64,000 nucleotides of DNA from positions 62,001-126,000 of the forward strand of contig KN887581.1 of assembly GCA_000934455.1 (NCBI GenBank), given 5' to 3'. Both the position numbers and the translations under genes were made by a program. Shown one piece after another: positions 24,773-36,960 of the stretch. Positions within the stretch are counted from its first letter, which is position 1. Every line of letters begins with the position of its first letter. The notes beneath the pieces are model-generated. The model was not told where the DNA came from. It worked only from the letters and a program-made list of their open reading frames with translations, and ran no database searches. The DNA comes from Apostichopus parvimensis (Eukaryota > Echinodermata > Holothuroidea > Aspidochirotida > Stichopodidae).

Positions 24773-25015
24773 CAGGCCTCGACATTAAGGCTTTAGCTTT
24801 GCCTGCCCTCGGCAGGTGATCTTCAAGTTTTACCTGCCCCAATACAAAATGTAGCTGTCCAATATCAACTAAAAAAATTGCTTGGGGCCACATATTTAAA
24901 AATTGAATATAAATGGAACTGAAATTTTACGAACGGGCAGGTACATCTCAAGTTTTATCTGCCCCCACACAAGATTTACCTGCCCTGGGCAGGCGGGCAA
25001 TGCTGTCGAGCCCTG
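24773..25015. mobile_element. short inverted-repeat element (MITE) with CAGGCCTCGACA ends
   Basis: It starts CAGGCCTCGACATTAA and ends GCTGTCGAGCCCTG, a near-perfect terminal inverted repeat. CTATG flanks it directly on both sides (24768-24772 and 25016-25020). Inside are several GGCAGGT/ACCTGCC words in both orientations. It is non-coding and inserted in the MULE reading frame. The tip equals that of the hAT element at 51311-55678, so it is probably a non-autonomous hAT relative, though a 5-bp flank is short for hAT. Confidence 0.65.
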
Positions 25016-25020
25016 CTATG

Positions 25021-28000
25021 TTAGTTTGATTAGTGAAGCCAAACATCTTCGAAACAGTTCAGCCATATAATTATGCATAAGTCTCCATAATTATTAATTT
25101 ATCCAATCCCATTACAAAACTAATTTCTTGCCTGATGATAAGGTGAATTTGGCTATAGTTACAATATAGCCAAAATTCTCAACAACCAGACAAAATGCAT
25201 AGATATTTAATCATGTTTTTTCTATCTTCAGGGAGAAATCGAAGAAGTGTAATAAATTTGTTTGCTGTTTTGTTTATTAATGCAACTAACTGTCCATCAA
25301 AGTGGCAATTGTTGCCATGTTACTCTGGGGGTGCAAACAGCTTACACTGTAGCTGAACACTCTGAGGTTGCGGACTGCACTTCTGCCACAATGGCCAATG
25401 ATAGTATGAAGACCCTCATAACAATTTTTTGGTAATAAGCTTTTAAATACCTCCTAAAAGCCTTCTTTTGCATTTTTTTGGAGAAATTTGATTTTCAGGA
25501 GGAGAATTATAGATGTTATGTATTTTTGGTTTTTGGGGGGGGGGGGGGGGGTTGTTGACCACTCTGTCACCCATCTGTAGATGCACATGGAAGCTTATTT
25601 AAGTCTGCCTACCATTATAGGAGGTCCCCATGGGAAATTATTTACAAATGTTAATGACTAAGTAATGAAGTCACTGTTGGCAATAGGAACCCAGGTATTG
25701 CTGGAAAGGTATTGAAATGAGGTTTCCAAAAATGTCTTTGTTCTGCATATTTCAGCTAATTACGTATTACATATCATCTATAGAAACTGGACTTTGTTTT
25801 CCCATTTGAAATAATTTTGTTTCAATATTTTTGACTTTTCATAGTTTCATGAGTTCAAGACATGTTATTTAATAGCTAAAACATAAGTTGACGTTTCAAT
25901 GTGAGGGATATGACGTTTTGTTAAATTTTCATTCGCGAATAAATTAGAATATTCTACAGGCTTTAAAATTTAGGGGTTTATATGAAAGTCATGGTCTCCA
26001 TGCTGGTCAAGGGCTTTTTTGGAGTGATTAGAAGAGGCTGTTGTGCCCACACATTATCATTGACATCTCAGTTCTTGCTATAACTGAACAAGGGTCTCCC
26101 TACAAGGCCAATTTGTATGCGCATAATTTAAAACTTGTATAAATAATACACACAAAATGAGAACATAATTGCTTTTCACCCCAAACGTCTTATTTAAACT
26201 TGTTATTTATTTATTTCAACCAGTTAAACCACCCTTCCCCTGAATGATATCTACTACCAGGTTGTCACCCTCCCTAATACCCCCACCCCTCTCTCACGAC
26301 TCCCATAGCAACATATATGTAATGTAAAAGCATATAGTCCCAATCAATGAAGGTTACGACAGTAACGTAGGACAATGTTCAACAAAATTAACCCCCTTTA
26401 GTACTCTGCATTATACCCCCCCCCCCCCGGGTGACAGTCTCTTGGGGGTGCTGGGTGTTCTTGACCAGTAGTGCCAAAATCTGCTACGGGGGGAGGTGGA
26501 GGAATGGCAGGTCTACCTGTTGGCCTACAGTGATATTCTGTAACCATGAAAAAATACACAAAGGTAAGCTATAACACAACACATATTTACTATACAACGG
26601 GGGAGATGAGTTGCTTGAGCCATGGACATCCTTTTTTATACAATTCCCATTTTTCTCATGAATGTATGCCTTGTATCTAAAGTAGGAAGAGTACACAAGG
26701 CCTATGGGGGTGAAGAACCTTTACACTGCAGCACTAGTTTATATTTTTATGCATTGGGTGGACTGAAACACCAATTCCTATTTTCCCTTCAGTTGCAACA
26801 GGGCACCAACCCAATAAATTTGATTATCCTAACGTTTTCAAGTTTATGTTATCAATAACCCACTAAACTAGTTGACCTATATGTAATACAATGGTTCAGT
26901 CCGTCGTAACGATGAGTCATATAGCCTAATCCTAGTGTACTGTGTAGTATTGTGGCCTACCAGGAAGATCTGCCATTTCTTCATTATCCGAACCTTCAGA
27001 ATCGGCGATGCTTCATTCTCCATCCCCAACGGCTGGATAGTCAAATTGTCCATGAAAAGGAGATCTGAGCATCGTCCAAAGTTAATCTGTCACATAATCT
27101 GGCCATGTTTACTGTGATTGACCCTAATTCGATGCCGTGAAAAGGGATAACTCAATAAAGGGTGGCGCTATTGCAAATTCGTTCGTTCTGGTCGTAGATT
27201 TTTTTGGCACGGTTCTAGAGTTTTACAAATCTTGCGGGTAGGTTGAGGCATTCGGGAGAAAAAAAGTCCAATGAAGACAGTATTTTCGCGAAATTGGACT
27301 GAAAATTTCAATTTTTTTAGATATTTTCCCGATCACGGAGAATTTAAATCGAAATACAAATGTCTATGAGGCTCCTGATTTGAGTCCTGTAATGTGTTAG
27401 GCTAGTTGGAATTTATAGGGTCAGTCGATACAAGTTTTTGTCTGGTCTCGCAAGTTTTGAGGGAAAAAGTGAAAAGGTAAAAAAAGTTACCACTTTTTTA
27501 ATGTAAACAAATCTCTGAAGACAAGAAAACAAAAAGTCCACATCAACACCCCCCCCCCCCCCAAGGTGGTTTATTGATGTAGGCTGTCTGCTGTATAGAA
27601 TAAAGCTCTGTAGTGTGTTCCTATCTGAAGATATGATTTTATAAAAAAAAAATTTGCTAGATACCACCATCTGGCCTCTCGGGAGTTATTTTGTAGCTTT
27701 TTGTCTCTAGCAAGTCCTCAGTGTGTAATGCCATATATACCGTTTAGAAACTTCACATGCTTCAGTTTAAACATTTGGCTCCTGAATATAATTATTATGT
27801 TACAATGAATGTATGAATATGTACATTAAATCATGTCCATATGACAGATCAGATTCCCCCGTGAGCTAAGTTGGATTTAAATGTAATTGAGACTTGTATT
27901 CCCATAAACTTGGTTTATAATAAACTGCCACATGTACATAGATTCATTAAATAAACAAGAGCCCAGGGGGCACTGAGGTTCTTTGCTGCATGGAATATGT

Positions 28001-29284
28001 CTTTTTGCCCCATAAGCTGAATAACCCCCACCCCACCCCTTAGAAAAGCCTAAATAAACTTCACCAATCACATACTGAAAACATGTAACAAACAGATTAC
28101 GTGTTACTTGGCTCTTCCCCACACCGTACCAAAAATATTGATAAGCTACTGTACCTCTCATCACCCACCAACATCCTAACTATGTAGGGTTCTTCTATTT
28201 ATTCAAATGCATCTACACGGCATGAATGATGAACATCCATCGTTCCCTTATCGATTTATTGTGTAAGTGAAATGTTGTGAAGAATTATAACGCCCCGCCC
28301 GTTCATTAACATCCATGAAATTTTTTTAACATATACTTCTACGCACTTGTCATCACCCACTAAAAAATTGCCCAGAGAAGCCCCGCCTACCGTTCATAGT
28401 CATGAGAACAGTACTAAGATAAATATGATTCATTTACTCACAAAACGTTTCTGAAAAAGAAAGGAAAACAAGCAGTATTTCACAATGACAGCTGATGATC
28501 AAAATGTTCACTTATAGTCTAAACCTGACTCAAAGCTTTTCTACATCGGATATATTGTTATTACAAAGATTTCCTCGATTACCTTGATCTGATGCTGACC
28601 CCAAAACACCGTTTTCTGTTCACTTTCTCCTAAATAAGACATTCAATTGTTTAGGGTTACCATGATCAAGTAATTCTTTGCAAAGTGAGAATCTCTCTGA
28701 ATTAACCAAGAAAAACCAGCATGCAACACTTTCACGGGACCAATATATTAAACAACCACTGAACCTTCTAACTCTCTTGTTTACAATATTTCAGCATTGT
28801 TGCAGAGGAAAATGAGGTTGGACCTCCACTGACATTAAACAATGAAGATTGTGCTTGTGTAAAAGGAAACTGCTTTGTGAACAACAAACTAGACAAACAC
28901 TATTTGTTATACATATATGCGGCTTTTTAAAAAACAGACCCTTGTTTATGATTTTGTTTATTTTTTTTTGGAAACCGGTTATAAATTTCTTAGCAGTTGT
29001 GTTGTTAATTAACAATTAACAAATTGAACAATATGTTACTCGATCAGTTAATGAACAGATGGAAGACTATTTTACTACAACAGTACACTACTGTATAGCA
29101 GTGGTTAAACATGCAGCTTAAGGGCGCAATTGTTTCCTCATTAACTCAGTCATGTCTTTCCTCGACTAAGGAATTTAAAATTTGGGAGCTGGTAAAGTGG
29201 TACAGGGGGATATCCGATATAATAATCCTCGTTTGAATTTAACCCAATATGCACTTGTGTTTTTGTTTTGAATCCTTTTGACAG
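25021..29284. other. long stretch without recognised genes
   Basis: AT-rich DNA with homopolymer G/C runs (25535-25551, 26416-26428, 27549-27562) and one short repeat copy at 27954-28190. The minus strand around 26945-27060 has a patch that could be an exon start (SIADSEGSDNEEMADLPG), but nothing supports it. The first-half SAM exon expected upstream of copy B was not found here. Confidence 0.45.
27954..28190. repeat. short copy of repeat R termini
   Basis: It begins AACAAGAGCCCAGGGGGCAC then TGAGGTTCTTTGC, closely matching the starts of R at 33017 and 57288. It ends CTAACTATGTAGGGTTC, similar to R's CTGACTACATAGGTTCC. The half-site-rich interior of R is absent, so this looks like a small deletion derivative sharing only the tips. 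Confidence 0.5.
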
Positions 29285-30256
29285 AGAATTTTATCGATGA
29301 ACATGCATTCATGCTAATTGATGTTGATGCTGTAAAGGAACTGATAACACAAGTTGGACCTAGATTGAAGCTTCTGGCAAACTTGAACCAACTTGATCTG
29401 GTATGAAGTACAGTAAACTTTAACTATTCACATGCGGAACTAGGAACATCTGCTGAAATATGGGTTATACTTGGCCAAAGTTTGCCCGTCTTATTAATGG
29501 AAGTGTTCGTAGACTTATTCTACATATGAAAAACGTGCATGCACTTCTTTTCAGACGCATGTGTATTTGTGAAGGTATATGTTCTGAGGATGAATGTAAA
29601 CGTACACGCAGATATTCATATGCATTACATCGACATATTGAGTGGAAGCATACTCCACTAGATGATGATCCAGAGGAACATGATCATGGAATCATAGCAG
29701 TGGATATGATTCAGATGAGGAAGGTAACTCTATAGCGTATGATTGTGGGAGGACTTCAGCCAGGAGAAAATCAATGACATGGTGGCAGTTGGCATTGCTA
29801 GAATGAAAGCTTCTAGCAGTATTGTACAATCCACCATTGATATGGTAGTTAAAGTCTCATGTAGGTTGTTGTTGACATTGTCGGTGGTTTGAATTCAATG
29901 ACATCTAAATTTATGTACGAAAGAGGCTTTAATGAAGATGATGGAGAAGTTAGAAGCTTGCTGGATGCATTTGGACGCTGTGAAGTTCCTTATAAACAAG
30001 TTGCAAGTTGTTACTAACAGGAAAAATATTTTGCAAATTCTCGCTTATTTGTTTGGCCAATCGAAGAATTGCAGTTGGGTTTTTTCCATACCACAATACA
30101 ACCACTGATCATGTTGAACAACGGGCAAAGCATATAACCTTTGAATACATTCCACTACAGAAGCTCCAAAAATGCATTCTTGAAAGCTTGGACTTTATGT
30201 CTACTGTGTTACAGAACAGGTCTAGCAATGATGGCATTGTACGAGATTTGAAAGAT
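29285..30256 (+). pseudogene. SAM + C2H2 + CACTA-like transposase, N-terminal part (copy B)
   Basis: The exon 29285-29400 follows TTTTGACAG and ends GATCTG|GTATGA. It reads ENFIDEHAFMLIDVDAVKEL then VGPRLKLLANL, the second half of a SAM domain, in the same phase-1 entry as copy A. Next come zinc-finger sequences (SVRRLILHMKNVH; CKRTRRYSYALHRHIEWKHT), the helical block (KINDMVAVGIARMKASSSIV), and the pre-catalytic region (GFMSTVLQNRSSNDG form at about 30190, IVRDLKD at 30240). Several frame changes and stops interrupt it between 29740 and 30130. It is cut at 30256 by a LINE; homology resumes at 35599 with LRDLNDAQYCEEHVFFSNPE. Together with the segments at 35616 and 37645 this is the most complete family member in the window. 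Confidence 0.65.
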
Positions 30257-33200
30257 AGTGGCGCTCGTCATCGAGCTGACACGTATTTTTTTCAGTGCTC
30301 TCGTATTTCAATTTTTAAGACCTAATTTCTTTTGTGAATTTTACTAACGCTCTTTTTGTGATGTTGTATCGTGTTTCTGGATCTTTCCTGTATCCTTTTG
30401 GAAGAATGCAGCTTTTGGAGTGGTTTATACGTTTGTTCCTGGTGGACAGTTACCTCAGTGGAGGCTAAGCTAGAGCCTACATATTGAACCTCCTGAGTAC
30501 ATTGATGACACAGTGTGTATAACCATACTCGTACGTACGCGATGGCTAATCGTAAAATTCAGTATAGCTCAGAGGCCTTACACACGATCCGGGCTAATAT
30601 GGGTCACCGAGACTGCCGTCACAGTTGATGAGCAAATTGAATGACCTGGCTATTGTTCCAAGGCGAAGGGGTGCCCGAGCAGGAATACAGAACAATACAC
30701 GGCATACGAAGACTTTCAACTTCAGTTATCCGTACGGATTATCCTCCAATGTAAACAGTCCGGAGGTGAAATTCGCAGAACTAGAAAAAATAATTACTAA
30801 CATGAGAAACTTGTGTTTTATGACTCTTCAGGAGACAAAACTTCAGAAAGATGTTAATAAATGGATCAATGAAACGCCCCAACATATTGTACCGGACGAA
30901 GTTATACAAATGAAAAATTATGACATGTACCGTCATGATCGGGATTTCACGGCGAACGGAAGGGGACTAATTACGTATATTTCCAAGGAATGGGCTATCG
31001 GTATTCCCAAGGTTTGTCTCACTCTCTCTGATACGGACATAGAGTTACTCGCTCTGAGAACCCGGCCACAATTCCTTCCTAGTGATATATCGAATATCAC
31101 TATTGTTAACGTTTATATTAGGCCATTAGCGGATTTCTCTCTGGCCGATGTGAAATTGAGGAGAGCAGTGACAGATATCATGAAGGAGAACCCGCGTTCC
31201 AGCATAATATTATTGGGAGATATAAATCGAAGCAAGATCGCTTTTCTTGAGACAATGGGCTTTAAAGACCTTGTGGACTTTGTTACCTTCCCGCGATCTG
31301 GTTCCATATTGGACGCTGTATATGTCAACAATCATGACTACAGGGCAACAAATCGCCATCCCATCGGATCGTCGGACCACTACTCAATTTGTCTCATGCC
31401 TAAGTATACGGAGAAGCACAGAGAGACCAAGCAGAGACCCGGGAGAAGGGAAAGGGACATTAGAGACAATAATTTATGTATTCTTCGTGAGACCATAGCC
31501 TCTACGGACTGGAATATCTTCACGGAAACCTGCCCGACACTCAATGAACTGACCGAAGTGGTTTCATGTTATATTCAATTTGTATCGGACATTTGCGTTC
31601 CAACTAGAACCAACTGCGGAAATGATGAAGAGATTACCGGCCGACGATAATATTAGACGAATGGAAGAACGAAAAAAGAAGGCAATTGAGGTGGGGAACA
31701 ACGCAGAACGGAATAGGTTGCAGCGGACTATAAATAGATACATCTATAGGAAGAGGAGTGAACACTTCGAGAGGATAGCTACGGATTCCACGTCATTATG
31801 GAACTTTCTGAAATCAGTGCGGAATCCTCACAAAAATGATAAGAAGGTCACCATATCGAGGGAGCTTGAATCTGAGCTAGACACTCACTTCGGCCGATTC
31901 AACAGTGCGGTTATAAAGGACATTACTCTGAAGTTACCGCACCGCTCTGTCAATGACACTCCTGGAATAGAACGAGATCAGTTTAAAAGACAGTTTGGAC
32001 TTGTCAAGCGAGGTGTCGCATCAGGTATTGATAACATTCCCTGCTGAGTTTTTAAATATTGCTCAAATGAAATTGCTGACATTTTCACAGTCATTTTCAA
32101 TGAAAGTATCAAACAGAGTATTATTTCCATCTGACTGGAAACATGCCAAAACTACTCCTGTGCCCAAAATTGGCAGCCCTGTTTCAGTAAATGATTATCG
32201 CCCAATTGATATATCAAGCATAGGGTTGAATTGTATGCAAACGTGATTACTTTCGTATGTCACACAATCCATTGATGAGCATGGTAATCCAAATCAGTTT
32301 GCGTACAGAAAAGGTATATCGTGCACTGATGCAATCCTCACCATTGTCCATGGCATAGTGTCTGGGCTAAACTGTAAACAGACGACAATATCTAAAGTCC
32401 TAATTCTGGACTTTTCAAGTGCATTCAATACAGTCCTGCCCAATCGTCTACTAAATGACCTGTGTAACTTCATCGATGAGCCATGGCTCACTCATTGGCT
32501 CAGGGATTTCATGCAGGGATGGTCAAGACAAGTTAAACTAGACAGAGGCTATACAACAACTTCTGAAATCAGAGTAGGAGTTCCACAAGGAGGCCCTCTA
32601 TCAGCCCTATGCATCAGCATGAGTATCACGATTTTATCACTAGTGTAGTTAGCACTTGCGACCAGAAGAACCTACTTCTCAACAAAAACAAGTGTAAGGA
32701 AATGGTATTCGAAAACATCAATATTAAGCACAGGGGATTAATCGAGAAGAGATGACAATTATTCACAATACATCCGTTGAACGTACTTTGAGTACAATGT
32801 ATCTAGGAGTCTGCATCGACAACAAGCTGACGTTTGCCAAATATCATATATGCTGTCTCGGTCTGATATCACTTTGTCCAAATGAAATATAAGAAAAGAT
32901 TATTAAGTTTCCTGAGATACTGTGAGAGAATCTTTGGATTAAATCCTAACCTACTTAAAGATAAAGTTAATACGGCTGCTAGCAAGGAATTTGAGAGGTT
33001 ACTAAATAACATTCATAACAAGAGCCCAAGGGCACTGTGGTTCCTTGCGTAGGGGTATATGACAATACACATAATATTATCATAGCAAGATTGGGCTAAA
33101 ATAGTCCAAGTAATTGTGGTCCTACATGTACCCATAAAGTAACCAACACTATAGCCAACACTTTTGTGATCACAAATTGTGATCGGAAGTCACTTTTGAG

Positions 33201-33526
33201 ATCTGAATATGGCGTCGAAAATGTAAGAAATATAAGGTCACCTACAAGCGGGTCAACAGATATGATAACATTGGTGACCTCAGATCACATGACCGTTAAG
33301 TTTGAAAATGTTCCACCACCCCATTCACAACTTGTCCCAAAATATCAATGGTATCAGACCTTGGCACTGGGAGTTAATTGCATTAAATGTCTAAACATTA
33401 ACTTTGAACTTGCATAACTTCACACACAAAGGTCACTCGGGGGTCAACCCATTGACGTTTATGATCAGAAGGTACCTTTGACATCTGAAAATAGCATCAA
33501 AACTGTAATAATCCCCAAACACTTAA

Positions 33527-33560
33527 AGGTCACCAGAGGTCAAGTTGAGGTCAAGGGTCA
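33527..33560 (+). promoter_or_regulatory. AGGTCA half-site cluster with DR4, DR5 and DR1 spacing
   Basis: AGGTCA occurs at 33527, 33537 and 33548 and GGGTCA at 33555, all in one orientation with gaps of 4, 5 and 1 bases. These are classic nuclear-receptor direct-repeat spacings. The same cluster recurs at 33862-33895 and 34815-34848. The match is seen in sequence; receptor binding is inference. Confidence 0.4.
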
Positions 33561-34589
33561 CCCAGATGCGGGTCAACAATTGGATTACATTGAAGCAACT
33601 CCCAACCCTAACGGACAATGCGTTCTCAAGTTATCGGAAAAATACTTGTTTTTTAACATTAATTGACCTTTGGTGACCTCGGATCACATGACCGTTAAGT
33701 TTGAAAATATTCCCCTATACCATTCGAAACTTGTCCCTTTGATCTTGTATAACTTCACACACAAAGCTCACCCGGGTGACAACCCATTGAAATTTATGAT
33801 CAGAAGGTGCCTTTGACATCTGAAAATAGCATCTAAACTGTAAAAATCCCCAAAAACTTAAAGGTCACCAGAGGTCAAATTGAGGTCAAGGGTCACCCAG
33901 ATGCGGGTCGACAATTGGATTACATTCAAGCCACTCCCAACCCTAACGGACAATTTGTTCTCAAGTTATCGCAGAAATACTCGTTTTTTAACATAAATTG
34001 ACCTTTGGTGACCTTGGATCACATGATGTTTAGTTTCAAAATGTTCTCCTAACCCAGTTCACAACTTGTCCCAAAATATCAACCGTGTCACACTTTGGCA
34101 CTGGGAGTTATTGCATTAAATGTCTGAAATTAACTTTGACCTTGTATAACTTCACACACAAAGGTCACCTGGGTTTAACCCATTGACATTTTTGATCGGT
34201 GAGACGTGAATATAGCATCAAAACTAGAAAAATTCAGACATTTTTTTTTCTTTGGCCATTTTCTCCCCCGAAAGTACTATTTTTTGGACATTAATTGACC
34301 TTTTGGTGACTTCGGATCACATGACCGTTAAGTTTGAAAATATTCCCCTATACCATTTGCAACTTGTCCGAAAATATTATCCGTGTCACACCTTGGCACT
34401 GGGGGTTATTGCATTAAATGTCTGAAAATTAACTTTGACCTCGTATAACTTCACACACAAAGCTCACCGGGGTGTCAACCCATTGACATTTTTGATCGGA
34501 AGGTACCTTTGATATCCAAATCTAGCATCAAAACCAAACATTTTCTTTTTCGCCCATTTTCTCCTAAAATAAGCACATTTTTTCTAATG

Positions 34590-34610
34590 TGACCTTTGAC
34601 CTTTTGACCT
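34590..34610 (-). promoter_or_regulatory. triple AGGTCA half-site, DR1 plus DR2
   Basis: TGACCT at 34590, 34597 and 34605 gives, on the minus strand, three AGGTCA half-sites with gaps of 2 and 1. The DR1 pair is the consensus bound by RXR/HNF4-type receptors. Function is inference only. Confidence 0.35.
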
Positions 34611-35615
34611 TGGTTTCAGATGTATTTTGATCTCCTCATTCCAAAAATCAACACAAGTCTGTACAGCCATCCTAACTCCGACCGAAAGCTTTGACCCCAT
34701 TATAACTTCACACACAAAGGTCACATGGGGTCAACATATTGACATTTATGATCAGAAGGTACCTTTGACATCTGAAAATAGCATCGGAACTGTAAAAATC
34801 CCCAAAACAATTAAAGGTCACCAGAGGTCAAATTGAGGTCAAGGGTCACCCAGATGCGGGTCGACAATTGGATTACATTGAAGCAACTCCCAACCCTTAT
34901 GGACAATTCTTTCTCAAGTTATCGCAAAAATACTTGTTTTTTAACATTAATTGACCTTTGGTGACCTCGGATCACATGAATGTTACATTTCAAAATGTTC
35001 TCCTAACCAGTTCACAACTTGTCCCAAAATATCAACCTTGTCACACATTGGCACTGGTAGTTATTGCAGTTTTAATATTTTGGGTTTTTGACCTCTAACT
35101 GACCTTTGGTGACCTTCACAGGCACCAAAAACATTAGGGCATACCTTCTCACTATGGCGGATCTATATACCAAGTTTGAGTTAAGTCCAATATTCCCTTG
35201 TTGAGTTACAGTGTACCCAAGCATGTGTCACAGACGCACACACAGACACACACACACTTACACACACGCCAACCTGACTACATAGGTTCCTTTTGCTAAA
35301 GCAAGGAACCAAAAATGAAGGACACCCACTCCATTGTGCAATAAACTCTCTGTGCAATAAGACAAACTACAATTTGAGGAATGCTGCAATAACTCCCAGA
35401 TTCAGGATTAAACTTTATAGGAATTATATTGTTTATAGGGCGTCCATGTTCATACAGCATGGTGCTCTAGAACCATTCTTGTGATTTTTCAGTGTTATGT
35501 CTAGTATTTGCTATTTGATATCTTAATGATAATTTTATTTATTTTCCTATTTAGAAATTTTTAATGATTTATACTGGAAATAAAGAATTGAATTGAATTA
35601 CGAGATTTGAACGAT

Positions 35616-36960
35616 GCTCAATATTGTGAAGAGCATGTTTTTTTTTCAAATCCTGAAAATATTCAGCTTTTGTTATATATTGACGAGTGTGAAGTGGCCA
35701 ATCCACTTTCATCTTAGGCTGGTTTACGCACTTAATTCTGATGTTTACAATGGACTCGTGAAAGTCAGTGTTGCTCAGGTTACTGGTGACAATCTTGGTG
35801 TCAATGGTCAGTTAGGCTTTGTTGAAAGTTTTGTTACCAACCATTTCTGAAGGCATCGCAAGTTCTATAGAGATGACATGCGGTATGTAACCACTGGAAG
35901 ACCAGAATGCCTTCGAAAACAACAGGACTATCAAATGGACGCGAGGAAAAACAATCCCTCCACAACCGGTATAAAGTCATTGTGTTTGTTAAATGATATC
36001 GATAATTTTCATGTACCCAACAATTTTGCACCAGACATAATGCAGGACCTTTTAGAAGGTGTCTGCAACCTGGAAGGTCATGTTGTCATTGCGACCCTCA
36101 TACAAGAGGGCCACTTCACGTTGGATCTACTGAATAGCAGGATCACAAGCTTTGATTATGGATCAGTGGATTGTAAAAATAAACCTGTGATATATGCTTC
36201 CAAACTGCAATCCCCTGACCGTCCTTCCCGCCAGACCGCCTCACAAATGTGGTGTCTGGTTCGCCATCTTCCCCTTCTTGTCAGTGACAAGGTACCAGAG
36301 GGCAATGAGTACTTTAAGTTACTTGTACTTTTAGACTGCATGGATATAATATTTTTCTATGAAATTACTGCAGATGATACACTGTTTCTAAAGCATGTTA
36401 TCAAAGACCACCATAACCACTTTCTGGAATCATTCCCGATGTGCCATCTGAAGCCAAAGCACCACTTTATGACACACTGCCCTCGTCAAATCAGTAAGCT
36501 TGGGCCATTTGTACGCTATTGGACAATTGCGATTCGAGGAAAAGCATTGGTTCTTTAACGATAGGGTGACATTGTGTGCAATTTTAGGAACATCTTGAAA
36601 ACACTCAGCTACAGACAGCAAATGTACTTTGCATTCAACATGATAAGTGCAAAGAATCTTGTCGAAAGGAATACAGAAGTTGGACCAGGGTCAACAGTAC
36701 TAGTCGCTTCATTGCCAGAAGCCAGAGTCATGGGAGATGAACTTGGTGTTGACCCTATGGAAGAAATATACATCGCAAATTAGTGTGTTGCATATGGAAA
36801 GAAATATCAGGGAAATATGGTGGTTGTAACTGGCAAAAACGATGATCTTCAGCCTGTGTTTCAGCAGATAGTTCAGATGGCTGTAGCTTACCAAGTATAC
36901 TGGAACGCACTGCAAAGCCTTGGCAAGGCTGTCAGTGGTGACATGTAAAACCTATTTTCC
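35616..36960 (+). pseudogene. CACTA-like transposase catalytic region (copy B, continued)
   Basis: After the LINE the gene resumes. VKVSVAQVTGDNLGVNGQLG (about 35760) is followed, after a stop, by a frame open from 35878 to 36558: DNFHVPNNFAPDIMQDLLEG, NKPVIYASKL, MWCLVRHLPLLVSDKVPEGN, KPKHHFMTHCPRQISKLGPF. After a frame change near 36558 it continues CNFRNILKTLSYRQQMYFAF. The D(I/V)M.D.LEGV, KHH...H.PR and GP..R.W motifs follow the order of CACTA/CMC-type DDE transposases (Transposase_21/DUF4218-like), which I take as the family by resemblance. An in-frame TAG at 36781 and another near 36946 follow. Introns and C-terminal exons continue to 40.98 kb. Confidence 0.6.

Larger units (their letters stand above)
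33017..35310. mobile_element. repeat R, long copy, nested in the LINE
   Basis: It starts AACAAGAGCCCAAGGGCACT and then GTGGTTCCTTGC; it ends GCTAAAGCAAGGAACC. GGTTCCTTGC near the start and GCAAGGAACC at the end are inverted copies. The interior is a tandem array of diverged ~300-395-bp units marked by AAGTTTGAAAATGTTCC, CACAACTTGTCCCAAAATAT and AACTTCACACACAAAGGTCA, and is exceptionally rich in AGGTCA/TGACCT. It ends in a CACACA-rich stretch. No coding frame follows the period. A second copy lies at 57288-58715 and a short one at 27954. It interrupts the LINE C-terminus, so it is younger than the LINE. The transposon class is unknown. Confidence 0.75.
30257..35598 (+). mobile_element. LINE (non-LTR retrotransposon) inserted in copy B
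   Basis: It is flanked by a 17-bp target duplication TACGAGATTTGAA(A/C)GAT (30240-30256 and 35599-35615, one mismatch). An APE-type endonuclease frame spans 30625-31650 (FMTLQETKLQ, SIILLGDINRSK, RHPIGSSDHYSICLMP). The reverse transcriptase follows from about 32040 (KTTPVPKIGSPVSVNDYRPI, KVLILDFSSAFNTVLPNRLL, RVGVPQGGPLSALCISMS). The catalytic Y/F-ADD segment is missing: the frame jumps from the PQGGPLSAL motif to LLLNKNKCKEMVF, so part of the palm was deleted. The C-terminal end (NEGHPLHCAINSL) lies after a nested insertion at 33017-35310. The 3' end has a GAATTGAATT tail, as in CR1/L2-like LINEs. Clade assignment is tentative, and the copy is inactive. Confidence 0.85.

Noticed and set aside
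26935-27117. Possible minus-strand exon with acidic SEGSDNEEMADLPG-like segment
   Set aside because: An in-frame stop lies just upstream, and no splice partner or homology is visible.
35230-35275. CACACA-rich stretch considered as a CRISPR or satellite
   Set aside because: It is a short simple repeat at the end of repeat R, present also in the second copy.
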